A stretch of 64,000 nucleotides of DNA from Pleodorina starrii (lineage: Eukaryota; Chlorophyta; Chlorophyceae; Chlamydomonadales; Volvocaceae): assembly GCA_030267565.1 (NCBI GenBank), contig BRXU01000022.1, positions 268,001 through 332,000 on the forward strand, read 5' to 3'. The notes under the pieces were generated by a model. That model did not search any database. It worked only from the letters and a program-made list of their open reading frames with translations, and was not told the origin of the DNA. A program made the translations under genes and the position numbers. Positions 46,201 to 57,377 of the stretch are shown here, piece after piece; position 1 is the first letter of the stretch, and every line of letters starts with the position of its first letter.

Positions 46201-49200
46201 CTCGGCCACAATGGCGCAGTACACGGTCGTTGGAGCTGCACGGCGTGGTTGCGGTGGTGAGAACAGAGAGCGGTGAGGGCGGCGGCGGGGCGGGGCGGCG
46301 GGAACCGGCCGGGCGGCAGGGAGCCAGAGGATGGCGGCTCAGTGGCAACTCTGGCGGAGTGAGGACATGCGGGCGTGCGCGTCACGCGCAGTGTGTGGCT
46401 GTCGCTTGGGCGAGCAACATTGGCGGCACGCGCGCAAGACAGTATGAGCGCGTGACTCGTCCGGTGTAAGGATCCGAAGGGCGCTCCGAGCTATAAGGGA
46501 AAAAGCGGACGCTGCACACAATGCAGCACCAGTTTGCAAACGGGTGCACCAGAGAAGCCAACAACTGGGTGCACTGGTGGCCAGGTGGCTGCGCTGCAGG
46601 AGGCCTGCTGCCGGCACACAACCCTCCACCCCGAGAACCACTTCACCCGAGGTTCCCTTGTGTCTTCCCTTCCGACCCCTGTCCTGCGCGGCCCGGCACC
46701 TGGGGGTACATGTCGCACCCCCCATTCGCTGCTGTCTTACCCGGCAGCCCGAGGTCTAGGACCCCCGCGTCCGCGGGGACCAGGCAGTGGAAGGTGCTGC
46801 CGTCCTCCCGGACCCGCCGCTCCACGGTTACGTTTGCGTAGGTGGCGTACACCTGAGTGTGTGGGAAGACAGCAAAGGGGCAGGAAGGGGGCAGGAAGGT
46901 GTGGAGAGTGAGTGGGGCAGCGGAGCAGGCAGGCAGGGAGAGGCCGCCGGTAGGAGGCCGACAGAGCGCAGGCTCGGGGGTCGTGGCGTGGGTTAGTGGG
47001 GCTGCGCCAGAGAGTTCTCGCGCGCAGGGCAAGGTGGGTATTCCGGCCAGCTTGAGCGAAGGTGCGGTGCATCTGGAGGGTTCCGGAGGGCGTGTGTTGT
47101 ATGCCTCCATGCGCGACGCGCGGCTTGTGGGTTGCTGAGGCCGGTGCTGACCGGGGGGGGAGCACAAGGACCCATGTCTGCGGGAGATTTCATGTCAGGG
47201 AATGAGTAACGGACGGTGCATCCGTAATACGGCATGGTGCTGGGACGTGCATGGCGGGCAAATATTCACCCTCATACGAGCGCTTGTAACGGCAAAAGAT
47301 CCAATGTTTTGACAGAAGCAGGGTTCGAACCTGCGCCCTTTCGGATCGCGGAGTTCATGGAATAAGATCCTAAACACGACGCCTTAGACCACTCGGCCAT
47401 TCTGCCAGATGAACATGGGGGGCACTGTCCTTTACACTTTCCAGTCCCACCGATCCTGTCCTTGGGCGGATGCACCTGGCTGGCATAAATTTGGGGTCCT
47501 ACCCTGGTCCTACGGGTCCTTGCCCGAATGGATGCTGTGCAAGGCACCCGCTCCGCGGCATTGCACCCCTCTCCTATTCTCCCAGGATCGTATCGCAAGC
47601 AGAGGCACGGTGACCCACTTCCACCGGCAGGGTCCCTCCCTCCCCCGTGTACACGTCCAGCAGCAGCAGCGACGCACCTGAATCAAGTTGGGGTGGCTGA
47701 GCCGACCTGCAAGGGCCCGAGCGCGGAGGGAAGAGCCGCAAGGCGTTGAGGGGGAGGGGGCCGTGCCATCACCGGCCGCAAGTACCCCAAAGTACCTCCC
47801 AAGGTCGATGGGCCTCCCATTGTTGGCGCGGCGAGTACACGTGCAAGGCATCTACCTAAAACAGACGCCACACCACCCGCCCGCACTCTGCCGCACCCGG
47901 CCCCCACTACCTTCCCCGCGGTTCGTCCCGCGGTTCGTCCTGGCTGGTCACTTTCCTTGCTGCCTCGTGAAGTCGTGATCAACCCCGCCCCGCCCCCCTC
48001 GGCCGGCCGGCGCACCTTGTACGGCCATCTCCATGGCGTTTCGGAGCAGGGCCCGGCGGGCGCGCAGCTGCTCCTTGGCTACCGCCGCCGCAGCAGCCGG
48101 GTTGGGCGCGTGCGTGAGCGTGTGTGCGCCGTCGGCCTCGGCGCCGGGCCCGCTGCGGAGGCTGCGGCCGCCGGCGCCCTGCGTCTGGAGCTGCTGCTGC
48201 AGCTGCTGCGTGGTGTCGCCGACGTTTACATCCGGCAGCTCCATCACCTGCACAGACCAAGTCGACCAAAAACAAACCCAACGCAGGAATCACGCCGAAA
48301 AGCTCGAAGTGTTCCATATACGAAGATACGTGAAGATATATTGCAGTACGGGTTACACTGCTTTGGCGCAACCCAGAGTTGCGAAAGTTTCTAAAATCTG
48401 TAAAATGACAGATCGGCTCCGCTGCAGGTCGAAGCTGCACGTTTTTCGATTGTCTCCAGGCGCTTCCAACCCTCGCGAGCCACCACCCGTAGCCCTGCCG
48501 ACCCACCTTCACGGCGACCTCTTGGGTACCCAGCCTGCACGGCGGGAAAGAGGTGACGCGAGGCAGGACGGAGCGGCTTTGCAGAGCGCAGAAGCGCGCA
48601 CCGGAACTCGCAAACTGTTCAGATCGGGCTGGAGAGCTGTCCATGCACACGTATTGTACATGACATGTACAGTACTTGTACATGACATGACGAGAGCGCT
48701 CAGCGCGCGATGGACCAGGCGGACATCGGAAGACAAGGGGGCGCGCAGCGTGCGTGGGACGCAGCGCACTGTGTGCCCAGCCCGGAAGGCCCCAAGCCAG
48801 CGCAACCGCGCCAACCACCCACCTAACGCCGTCTCCGTCTCCGCTGCGGTATCTTCTTCTTACCACCCACCTGCCCTTGCAGACCACACCGCCGCCGCCC
48901 TTGCCCAGGACGGACAGCAGCTCCAGCGAGTCAAGGTCCTCAGCGAACGAGACCCTGCGCGGTGGGTTCACACCGAAGACAGCGCACGCACGCCAATTGC
49001 TGTGCGGTGGTCCGGCCGAAGACGCAGATAGCTCGCGCTAGCGCAGCGCGCGTTGAAGGCTTCCAACACCACGCTTCGAGGCTTCCTTCTTGCAACGCGA
49101 GTGCGCGTGTGCGCCTTGCAAAAGGAGCAGCACAAGCCCAAGAGATTGCCGTGCCGTGCCGTATGACCCGAGCCACCGAGCAGCAGCGGCACGCTGCAGC

Positions 49201-52200
49201 AGAGGAAGGAGCCCCATCCCTAATGCCATCCCTGTTAAGAACTCGGGTGAGCGCTGAAGCGGCTCTCCTCCGCCGAGCCCTCCCCGATCCCTCCTGCCCC
49301 ACTCACATCGCGCCATTACTCTCCGTGGTCATGGTTGCGTGGATGCTGCTGACCAGCAGGTCCAATTGCTGCCGCGCGCCGCCAGCGGCCGCGTCCACGC
49401 CCGCGACCGTCATCGTCAGGATGGAGGCGCTGCGCGCCGCATCACCCCCATGGCTGCCGCAGCAGCCCGTCGCCGCCTCGCTCTGCCGCATCTGCAGCAG
49501 CACGCTCAGCAGGTCCTCCTGGGAGAGCGCCGCCGGCGCCAACTCCCGCGAGACCTGCCTCTGGCCGGGCGGCATGGAGGAGCCCGCCTCGGCGGTGCCG
49601 GCGCCGCCGCCGCCGCCGTGGCCGCGCTCCGTGGTGAAAGAGACGGTCCGCGGCAAAGAAGAGCCTGCGCGTTATAGTGCGGGCGCACCGCGGCCGAACG
49701 GGCGGATCGTCCCACGACGCGACGTGTTCGAGCGGTGGGTGATGCCAACGCGAGCCCGCGCACCCGTCGCGTGGGCGTGTGTTCCCCACGCACGCACGCC
49801 CTGCTACTTCCCGCAGCAGCCAAAAGCCATTCAGCGATTCACTTCGGCGATTTACTTCGGCCGAGCCGCCACCCAGGTCGTTCGACACCGCGCTGGGGAC
49901 GCCCCGGTGCACCCCGGTGCCTCACCTCGGGCCGCGCACAACGCCGTGAAGAGGCTGACGGCCTCGATCTGGCTGGCGCAGCTCAGCTCCACGCTGTGAT
50001 GGCGCGACAGCTTGGAGGCGCTGGCGTAGGGCCCCCCGCCCTCCGCCACCGAAGCCCCACCTGTCGCCGCGCCGCCACCCGGCGTCGCGGCACTCAGATT
50101 GCTGAAGCCGCTGACCGTCTTGGCCTGCTGCAGCAGCCCGCAGCCGGCGCGCGGCGGCGCGATCAGCCGGGTAGCCCGCAGAGAGCCGCTGGCCTGCGAT
50201 CCTGGCCGTTGGTGGCTCTGCAGCAGCAGGCCGTTGACGCTGGTGGCGCTGCGCAGGACCGCGAAGTGGCCCGGCGTTGTGGTGCGCAGGGTCTCAAACT
50301 CCGCCGCCAGGGAGCCCTCCAGCTTGGCGCGGACGGCGCCCGCAAACATCTGCAGAGGCCGACACATCCGCGCAGCGGACCGCAGGACGACGATGACGCA
50401 CGTGTGCGATTCACCGTTTGAAGGGATGGTGGTTCCAGTTCCCGTTCATAGACGCCCAATCGCGCCCGATTGCGCCCTATCGCCGAACCGCACACGGTAT
50501 GCACGCCAGGGAGAAGGGAACAGAGAAATAAGCCCCCAGCCCGCGCACCACCAGCGCACGCCATATGTCGCCGCACCTCGCCGAGTAGCTCGTCGCAGCT
50601 GGCCCTCACCGCCTCTAGCAGCTCCCCCGGCAGCCGCCTGGGGAAGCACAGGTAAAAGGCCAGCACCGAGTTGCCCAGCCGCAGGCCCACCAGCACCAGC
50701 GACTGCAACGCGCCTGCGCCGCCGCTGCCACCAGTGCCGGCGGCGGCGCCGCTGCTGCCCGTCAAGGCACCGCCGCCCGGGTGCAGCGGGCTCAGCGGCG
50801 CGGTAGTCGGCGTCCGCGGCGAGCCGGGCTGGCCGTGCGGCGCTGCCGCCCCACGCATGCACCCCAGCAGCAGGCACACGTCGCGCGAGGGGTTGTGGAC
50901 GTTCTGCAAGTACAGCGCCACGTCCTCCATGCACGTTCCCGGGAAGGTCCCGCCGCCGCCGGTGCCGCTGATGTTCCTGCTGACGCCGTCGCCGTCGCCG
51001 CCGCCGTCGGCAGCAGCCAGTGCCAGCGCCCGCAGCGCCGTGTGTTTCAGCGGGAAGGCCTGCGCGTGCAGGCTGGCCGACGGCGCCTCCGCGGCCATGT
51101 GCGGCGGCAGCTGCACCACGATGGTGGTGCGACTAGGCGGCGGCGACGCGGCGGCAGCGGTGGTGTGGAGATGGTGCTGTGGGTCGGTGGGTCGGCCGCC
51201 CAACGCCGCATGGCCGAAGAGAGTCATCACGCGGCCTGACACGGCCGAGGGCTCGCCGAAGAGGTTGGTGGACGCCGGCCGCTTGGACAGGCGCGACGTG
51301 GCGGTGCCGCAGTCGCTGCTGCAGCAGGTTCCGGGCCGGCGGAGCGGTGTGCGAGGTGCCGGGGGTTCAGTCAGCGTTCAGGCTTGTAACGAGATCTGGA
51401 GGCGCCTGGGAGGGTCTGGCAGCATGACCGGCCCACTGGCTCGCCGTGGGGCAGTGCGAGCCACTGGTCAAGCCTGCGGCAGGACCCCCGAAGCCCGAGT
51501 CCCGTCGTCGCTCAGTGCACGCCTTCAGCGCCCACCATGCTCCCAGTCCCACCATGCTCCCAGTCCCACCATGCTCCCACCATGCTCCCCGAGCTGCGCT
51601 GCACGCCGGCTGCCTACGCGGCTGCACCGCCCCCACCAGAGCGAACTAGGTCCCAGCAGACAGTTGTGTTCGACCTAGGGTGATCGAAAATCGCCCATTT
51701 TCATTCAACTCCAGGACCGCGGGTTACTGAGCCTCGCCACCCGGAACATTTCCCGCGGTGGGCCTCATCGAAGCCTCCCTCCTCACAGGGCCCTGTCCCC
51801 TCATAACACACCTTGCGGCGCCGCTGCTGGCGGCCTGCGTGCTGAGACGGTTCCTGGACGCCATGCTGCTCAGCACGCCCGGCTTGCTGCACTGCGGCTG
51901 CATAAGCACCTGACCCGCAGACTGGTGGTGTCGAGGCACCCGCGTCGGAGTCGGCGGGGCGGCGCCGCCGCACTCCAGGCCTGACCTGACGGACCGTGGC
52001 AGACCCTGGCTGGCACCCGTGCCAAGGCCCGCATCCGCCGCGGGGGAAGGCCTCCAGTCGCGGCCCGAAGGGCCACGGGCGTGGCTGCTGCTACACGGTT
52101 GCGCGTGAAAGAGCAGGCCCAGTTGCGCGTCGGCGCGGGGCAGCAGCGCCGCGCGCACGGCGCCGGCCTCGACGATGAAGCGGCGCTTGATGTGCGCCGC

Positions 52201-53014
52201 CACGTCCTCGCACAGCTCCCAGACCAGCGAGTTCATGCTGTCGCAGGTGGCGACGCGGTGGAGCGACCGCGCCAACCACTGCAGCTGCTCGCCGTCCAAG
52301 CCCAGGCCCACCGACACTGCCAGGCCCAGCTGGTGGAGCATCGATGGGCTGGAGAAGAGCCGATGGCGCGCGCGCTTTTTGTTGGCGGCCTGCTTCTGGT
52401 CCAAAAACGTGGGCTGCTCCACGCCTTCAAGTAGCAGGCATTTGAGCGAGGCGAGCGGGCTCGCCTCCAGCAGCAGCGCACCTGCCACGGCCTCGCCTCC
52501 GAAGAGCGGAACGGCGCAGACCGCGCCGAGGCCGCTGCCAGAGAGCGTGGAGCCCGTCTCGCTGGTTGACAGTTCATCGAGCGCTGGACGCTGCGGGGGC
52601 AGCATTGCACGGGGCGCCAGCAAGAACGTGGCATGAATTCGAGGCATATCGTAACCCTATCGTAACGGTCTTTGTTGGTTCTCTGGGACGAAATCCATGC
52701 CGGAGGCGCATGCCCCGTACGCGAACTGTCGACAATTCACACTTCAAATAAGCGCACTCTGGCGGGCCTTCCAAACTTCCAACGCAAAGGCCACCTACCT
52801 GAGTCATCATGACCTTTTGGAGGACTAAATCTTGCCTTGGAACGGGCTCCAACCCCACAAGATTCTGCACTCCATCAGGGTGGCTGGTCGCCAGTAGAAC
52901 CAGCAGGCCTTCGTCGACAACACCGAACAGGCTGTTGAAGGGCGGGCAACACACGACCGTTAAGTTCGAGCCCAAACTACTTATATTATCATTCACTAGC
53001 ATCATACCTTGCAT
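43261..53014 (-). CDS. Large TKL-like protein kinase (1,229 aa, 17 exons)
   Basis: Minus-strand exons: 53014-52799, 52590-51812, 51318-50577, 50349-49926, 49664-49307, 48954-48871, 48534-48507, 48247-48016, 47706-47678, 46852-46741, 46235-46081, 45573-45498, 45203-45103, 44723-44639, 44338-44292, 43847-43726, 43360-43261. They sum to 3,690 nt with every phase matching. The N-terminal 840 residues are Ala/Gly/Ser-rich; a segment near residues 30-115 (LGAVCAVPLFGGEAVAGALL) is weakly GAF-like. The kinase domain (about 850-1225) is intact: LGKGGGGVVCKG, EVAVKV, LSHPNLIQ, VHRDIKPANLLL, LADFGF, MAPELL, VDVYSFGIL, RPKAAD. A Q/Ala-rich 77-residue insert sits between the VAVK lysine and helix C. Volvocine algae have many such TKL-type kinases with unassigned roles. 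An intron-bearing tRNA-Leu lies in intron 9. The last codons overlap a possible donor (GTGAGT), so a further 3' exon is possible. The 5' start (ATG 53014) could be extended. Confidence 0.85.
45925..45958 (+). repeat. CCAGACCAGGCC array in kinase intron 11
   Basis: GGCCAGACCAGGCCAGGCC plus AGGTCAGAC, same unit family as the TEF30 intron satellite. Confidence 0.75.
47311..47406 (-). tRNA. tRNA-Leu (anticodon UAG) with short intron
   Basis: Read on the minus strand: acceptor GGCAGAA pairs with TTCTGTC at the 3' end; the D arm is GCC...GGC with GAGTGGTCTAA; the T arm GCAGG/CCTGC encloses TTCGAAC. The anticodon stem TCGTG pairs with CGCGA (one G-U) only if about 17 nt are removed after position 37, so an intron is present. 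The loop then reads TT-TAG-G, anticodon TAG (Leu, codon CUA). The long variable arm (TCCGAAAGGGC) is typical of tRNA-Leu. No CCA is encoded. A T-run follows within 20 nt. It sits in intron 9 of the kinase gene, same strand. Confidence 0.88.
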
Positions 53015-55297
53015 CAGCGTTTGCGTGCAAGGAGACTTTTTTTAGCAAAGAAGTGAGTCGCGCGTAACCCGTTCCGCGCAACGCCGATAGCTCCCTCTGT
53101 AGCCTTTGAAGGTCCTGAGTTGGGAGAGTGGTGATTTTCTTACTCCCATTAGCTCATGAGCGACGTAAATTGACGCAAGCAGCTTGCGCTGCAGTTCACA
53201 CCTCAGCAGGGTCGACGTCCACGCAGCCATCCTCCACTGGCTCTAACTTACACCCTCCCAGGGGACCATGCGCTATTGACAGCTCATGTTGGTTGGGAGA
53301 TCCTGCACAAAAGCAGCTTAGGAGTTGCCCGAAGCCCATGATTCCAATCTACAGGGCCCGTATAATAAGTCGCATAATGTTCATCATCAGCAATACCACA
53401 ATATCTAACTTGCCGGAATTTGCCAAATTCGATATGAACGGCTGGTGTACGGGCACCGTATGTCGGTGTCGTTGGAAGCAGGGAAGCAGGCCGCCAGGCC
53501 CTGGTCGGAAACGACACCCCGCCTAACTTTGGCACGGTGTGTCTTTTTGCTTAAGGATCGTGACTTCCACACTTGCGCGGACCTATGGACTGCACTTCAG
53601 CAGGGCCCACTCCTCGCCTCGACCCTTGTTATGGTCCGGAGGCGTGTGGGAATTGCGCAGGAGGTGCCAAGACATTATGCCATTAGCCATGGGCAATGGA
53701 GGGTCATCAGTTTAACTCCGCTGGAAATGTGGCCGGAAAAGCTATTCGAGATGTGTTGGCCTTGCTCAGGGATTAACCGCTGGATTACGGTTCGCTGGCT
53801 TACAGTTGTGCACACTGGGATGAGCACACGTGATACAACATCCCATCACACGATGAAGCTTAAGCACTTTACCAACTCATTATTCCAGCGTCCCCCCCAC
53901 GCACTGCCAGCAAGCTCATAGTTCTCGAGCGCAGACGACCTTCACCGAAAATACATACAACGGGCAACGACCGCTTCCACCCCATTAACACGAATAAAAA
54001 ACCCTAAAACCCTAAAACCCCTAAAACCCTAAAACCCTAAACCAAGTAACCCGTGACACCACCCTTCCAGGAATCCGACCCCCGTGAGTACCCTCTGTCC
54101 CTGGCTAGTTTAGCACTACGACACGGCAGCTGCAGGGACCGGCGTGGCCCCTGTGAGAGCTGGTCCCCTTTTGCAGACAACGATTCTAAGCAAGAAACAT
54201 CTTTACGGCTCGAGGAGCGACCAACATGGCTTGTTGTATGTGTGGCACTACTGCTGAAATTGGTCGGCTAACAACAATGGCGCAAGTTCCCATGCCTCTG
54301 GGCGTTGCCCAGCCAGCGGGCCCGACAGCACGAGCCAATCCGCTGGGTAGAGCACAGAGACCCACAACCACGCGCGCACGGGGTAATTAGCTATGGACAG
54401 CCGCCCGGGAATGAAGTCGTGTCCGACCCCTGTCCGACAATAGCGGGCGGGCCGACGCAAACCGTCCAGAGCCGGCACCCATCGCCTGCATGGGCCTCAA
54501 GAGAAACTCCCAGTGTAGGGCCTCAGCCATGCGTACTTGCGACGCCGAAGAAGGTGAGGACGCACGCACGGGAGGCCCATCGGAGCCATGAGGTGCGGCT
54601 GCAAAAAGTGCACATCGAGTGCCGGTGCGATCCGCGTAGCGGTTCTCTACGGGAGCCCGGGCACCAAAGCAACGGCTCAGTCTCGTGTGCCAACCTGGAC
54701 TCGACTTAAGTTCCCTCCCTTCGTGTCGGTCTGCCTGTGGAGTACTTTCCAGCAGGCGCCTGTACAGAAGCACGCAAGCCCACGTCGTCGTAGGTCTCTC
54801 GGGTAAACACCGCACTTTCAAACAGCATTAATATACATGTTTGCAAAGCAGTTATCCTGATATGCCCTTGTTGTTGTGGGTATCGTTGCCGTTGTGAGCG
54901 CACGCCCTTCGTTCTCCGCATGGATCCAAAGCACGACCGACCGATACAGGGGCTTTTCCTGAGAATCCTGGTAATCCTGTTGATATAATATGAATAAATC
55001 AATAGATTTTCAATCAAATATTAAAGACTGTCTTGTTAAGTCCACTTTCAAGCTTCGCAAAGCATTGGCCCTGAGCGACCTGGCTTTGTCAGCTTACCCA
55101 CGTCAAGGAGAACCACCGTACCAAACTTATTGCTAAGATAAGCCGTTACACGAAAGGCTCCAGCGCTGGCGGTGGCTTCGTGACGGGCAGCCCATAATTC
55201 ATCGCTGTGAGGCCGGAAGAACACGCCGGGCTATTAGCGGCACGCTTTCGCAGAGGCAGCGACAAAACGTAATTCAGCAATCGACCTTGCGCAGGAA
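53015..55297. other. Spacer between kinase (-) and TPX2-like gene A (+)
   Basis: Divergent intergenic region of 2.3 kb holding promoters for both genes and an interstitial telomere array at 53996-54042. Open frames on either strand show no known domain. The last 500 bp are AT-richer. Confidence 0.5.
53996..54042 (+). repeat. Interstitial telomere-like array (CCCTAAAA units)
   Basis: About five nearly perfect CCCTAAAA units (one with an extra C), the reverse complement of the TTTTAGGG chlamydomonadalean telomere unit. Orientation is opposite to the tract at 39511-39548. Confidence 0.9.
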
Positions 55298-57377
55298 ATG
55301 TTCAGCAAGACGCAGGTGGGCCAGCTGGCTTTCGGCGAGCTAGAGCACAGCCGGGAGTGAAACGGGATGCCTATAGTTCTGCAACAGCTCCGTCATATTT
55401 TGTCTAAGACAAAAACCTTCCTGGCTGGAGCCTTGCTGACGGCGAAGCACTGCGATGTTTTGACGGGACGGCAGTCCGATGCCTTAACAAGGTCGATGCC
55501 TTCTACTCCCTAACCTCTGCCTCTGCGCAGGGAAGTAGGACCCCCAGGATGCAGAATTGTGATCAGCTGAAGGGGGCTAAGACGCCGCGGGCGCCTTTCG
55601 GCGCTGCGGCAGGCAAAACACATCAGACTTTATCCAGTGCCTTCAATCCCGAAAACGCACAGGTAAATGCCATTACGGTATGCTACCGTCAGCCTTTGTC
55701 AGGTACGTCGTGCTCTGCACGTGTAGCCCTCTCCCTGGCTCTGGGTCTCCAGTCAACCGGTGGTCACCATGCCATCTGGACACTCTTGTGTCGGAAGTCT
55801 ACGACGGGACGGCAGTCCGATCTCCGATGCCTCAACAAGGCTTCTACTCCCTAACCTCCACGCAGGGGAATAGGACCCCCAGGATGCAGATTTCTGATCA
55901 GCTCAAGGGAGCCAAGACGCCGCGGGCGCCGTTCGGCGCCACAGCAGGCAAAGCGCCACAGACGCTGTCCAATGCCTCCAAGCCCGACAACGCACAGGTA
56001 AACGACTATGCAACCGTTAGCTCCTGTGCGCTACGTCGTACTCTCCACGTGTAGCCCTCTCTCTGGTTCTGGGTCTCCATTCTGCCGGTGGTCACCATGC
56101 CACCTGGACACTCTCGTGCTGGCCCATCTCCAAAGAGTCCACGGCGTCGCTGAGGCCGCTGCAAGATGAGCTCGCAACTACCTGTGCCACCCTCATGCGG
56201 GGTCGCCGTGTCCTTGCCAGGGCGTTGACTCGTCGTCTTGGGACCAAGTGGGTGCCGAGAGCACATCAACGCGCTGCGCTTGCAAATACGCCCAACGTAG
56301 GGACCTCTACGTCGTCTGCGTTCCGGTTGATCTGACGCATGTGAATGTTGCGCCGCTTCCCTCCGCTGGCAGAACAACGCTGCTCCGGCCCCGTACGTCT
56401 TCAAGGCGCAGCCGTAAGTGAATGCCCGCAAGGACGGGTACGAATCTGCGCGCCCGTGCACGCAGATCTAAGCTACGCCTTGGAACGCGCCCAAGTGATG
56501 AGTCTGTTTCAGCTTTTTAAGTCATAAGAGGTACGCCTAATCCGCAGGAAGGACGCGACGCTGAGGGAGGCTCCTCTGCCGCTGAACAAGCTCAAGGAGC
56601 GGCGCGTCGCCAAAGAGCGCAAATACAAGCTGGCGGCGCACAAAGCCGCGCTCCGCGAACCGCAGCGTCGGCCTGGACACATTGCGAATCTCGAATGCGT
56701 GCCGCCCAAGCCGGCACCCCCGCCCGCCACGGTTCCTGCACCGTTTTCGCTGACCACGGAGGTACGGGAGCGGGCATGCATTCAGTCGTTCTGTACGGCG
56801 CGGTTCAGCCACCTAACAGACTAAGGCGCGTTTGAAGGCCAACGGGTATGCTGCACGCTTTTTCCCAGGGAAACTGGTTCAGCCTTCGGTCGGGACCGTT
56901 GACTGCGGCATGCAAAGGCTCGCCGTAGGACGAAAGCGCGCGTGGGAGTTGTGAACCACCTGTGCCATCCTTGCGGTCACTGACACTAATACCGTCGTGC
57001 GGGATGGTGTGCAATTGAGGGCAGGAGATGCGGGCAGCGACATGAGCAAATGAAAGGCAGCTTTTGAATGTTGGGGCGCCGTGCGAATTCGTTTTGCCTC
57101 CGCAGGGCCTCCACGCCCATTCCGGACGTTGCTGTCCCCCACCCTGATGCAGATGCGCATAAAGGAGCAGAAGCTGGCGGCGCAGCGCCTCGAAGAGGCG
57201 GCATCGAAGAGCAGTGCCGTGTTCAAGGCCCGGGCCATGCCGGACTTCTGGGGTACGTCCCCCACGGCGCCCAAGCACAAGAAGCCCTTGGCGAAGCCCA
57301 AGACGGCGACGAAGGCGGTGTCGCCCAAGCTCCAAACGAGCAAGCGCCGAAGGCTCGGCGACGGGTTGGCCAAATGA
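55298..57377 (+). CDS. TPX2/WVD2-like microtubule-associated protein, copy A (253 aa)
   Basis: Model: 55298-55315 (MFSKTQ), 55531-55662, 55866-55997, 56373-56413, 56548-56761, 57153-57377 (TGA 57375-57377), in frame throughout. Exons 2 and 3 are tandem duplicates of exactly 44 codons each with RTPRMQ, KGAKTPRAPFGA and a NAQ end. Exon 5 has basic helices (LKERRVAKERKYKLAAHK) and ends in PAPFSLTTE, the start signature of the TPX2 C-terminal domain. Exon 6 supplies KEQKLAAQRLEEA and the FKARAMPDF end signature, then a KRRR-type nuclear signal (TSKRRRLG). The family binds microtubules; TPX2 also activates Aurora kinase and nucleates spindles. Relative to copy B it lacks two middle exons, and the counterpart of the short Pro-rich exon has lost its donor (ATGAGC near 56164). 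Exon 1 is inferred from its match to copy B and is the least certain part. Confidence 0.72.
55531..56110 (+). repeat. Tandem 335-bp exon-plus-intron duplication
   Basis: Units start at 55531 and 55866. Exon parts (132 bp each) and much of the following introns match (CACGTGTAGCCCTCTC, then TCTGGGTCTCCA and GGTGGTCACCATGCCA in both). The unit keeps phase 0 on both sides, so protein frame is unaffected. Confidence 0.88.

Noticed and set aside
57106..57152. Possible 5' extension of the last TPX2-A exon from the CCGCAG acceptor
   Set aside because: The phase conflicts with exon 5, whereas the acceptor at 57152 joins in phase 0.
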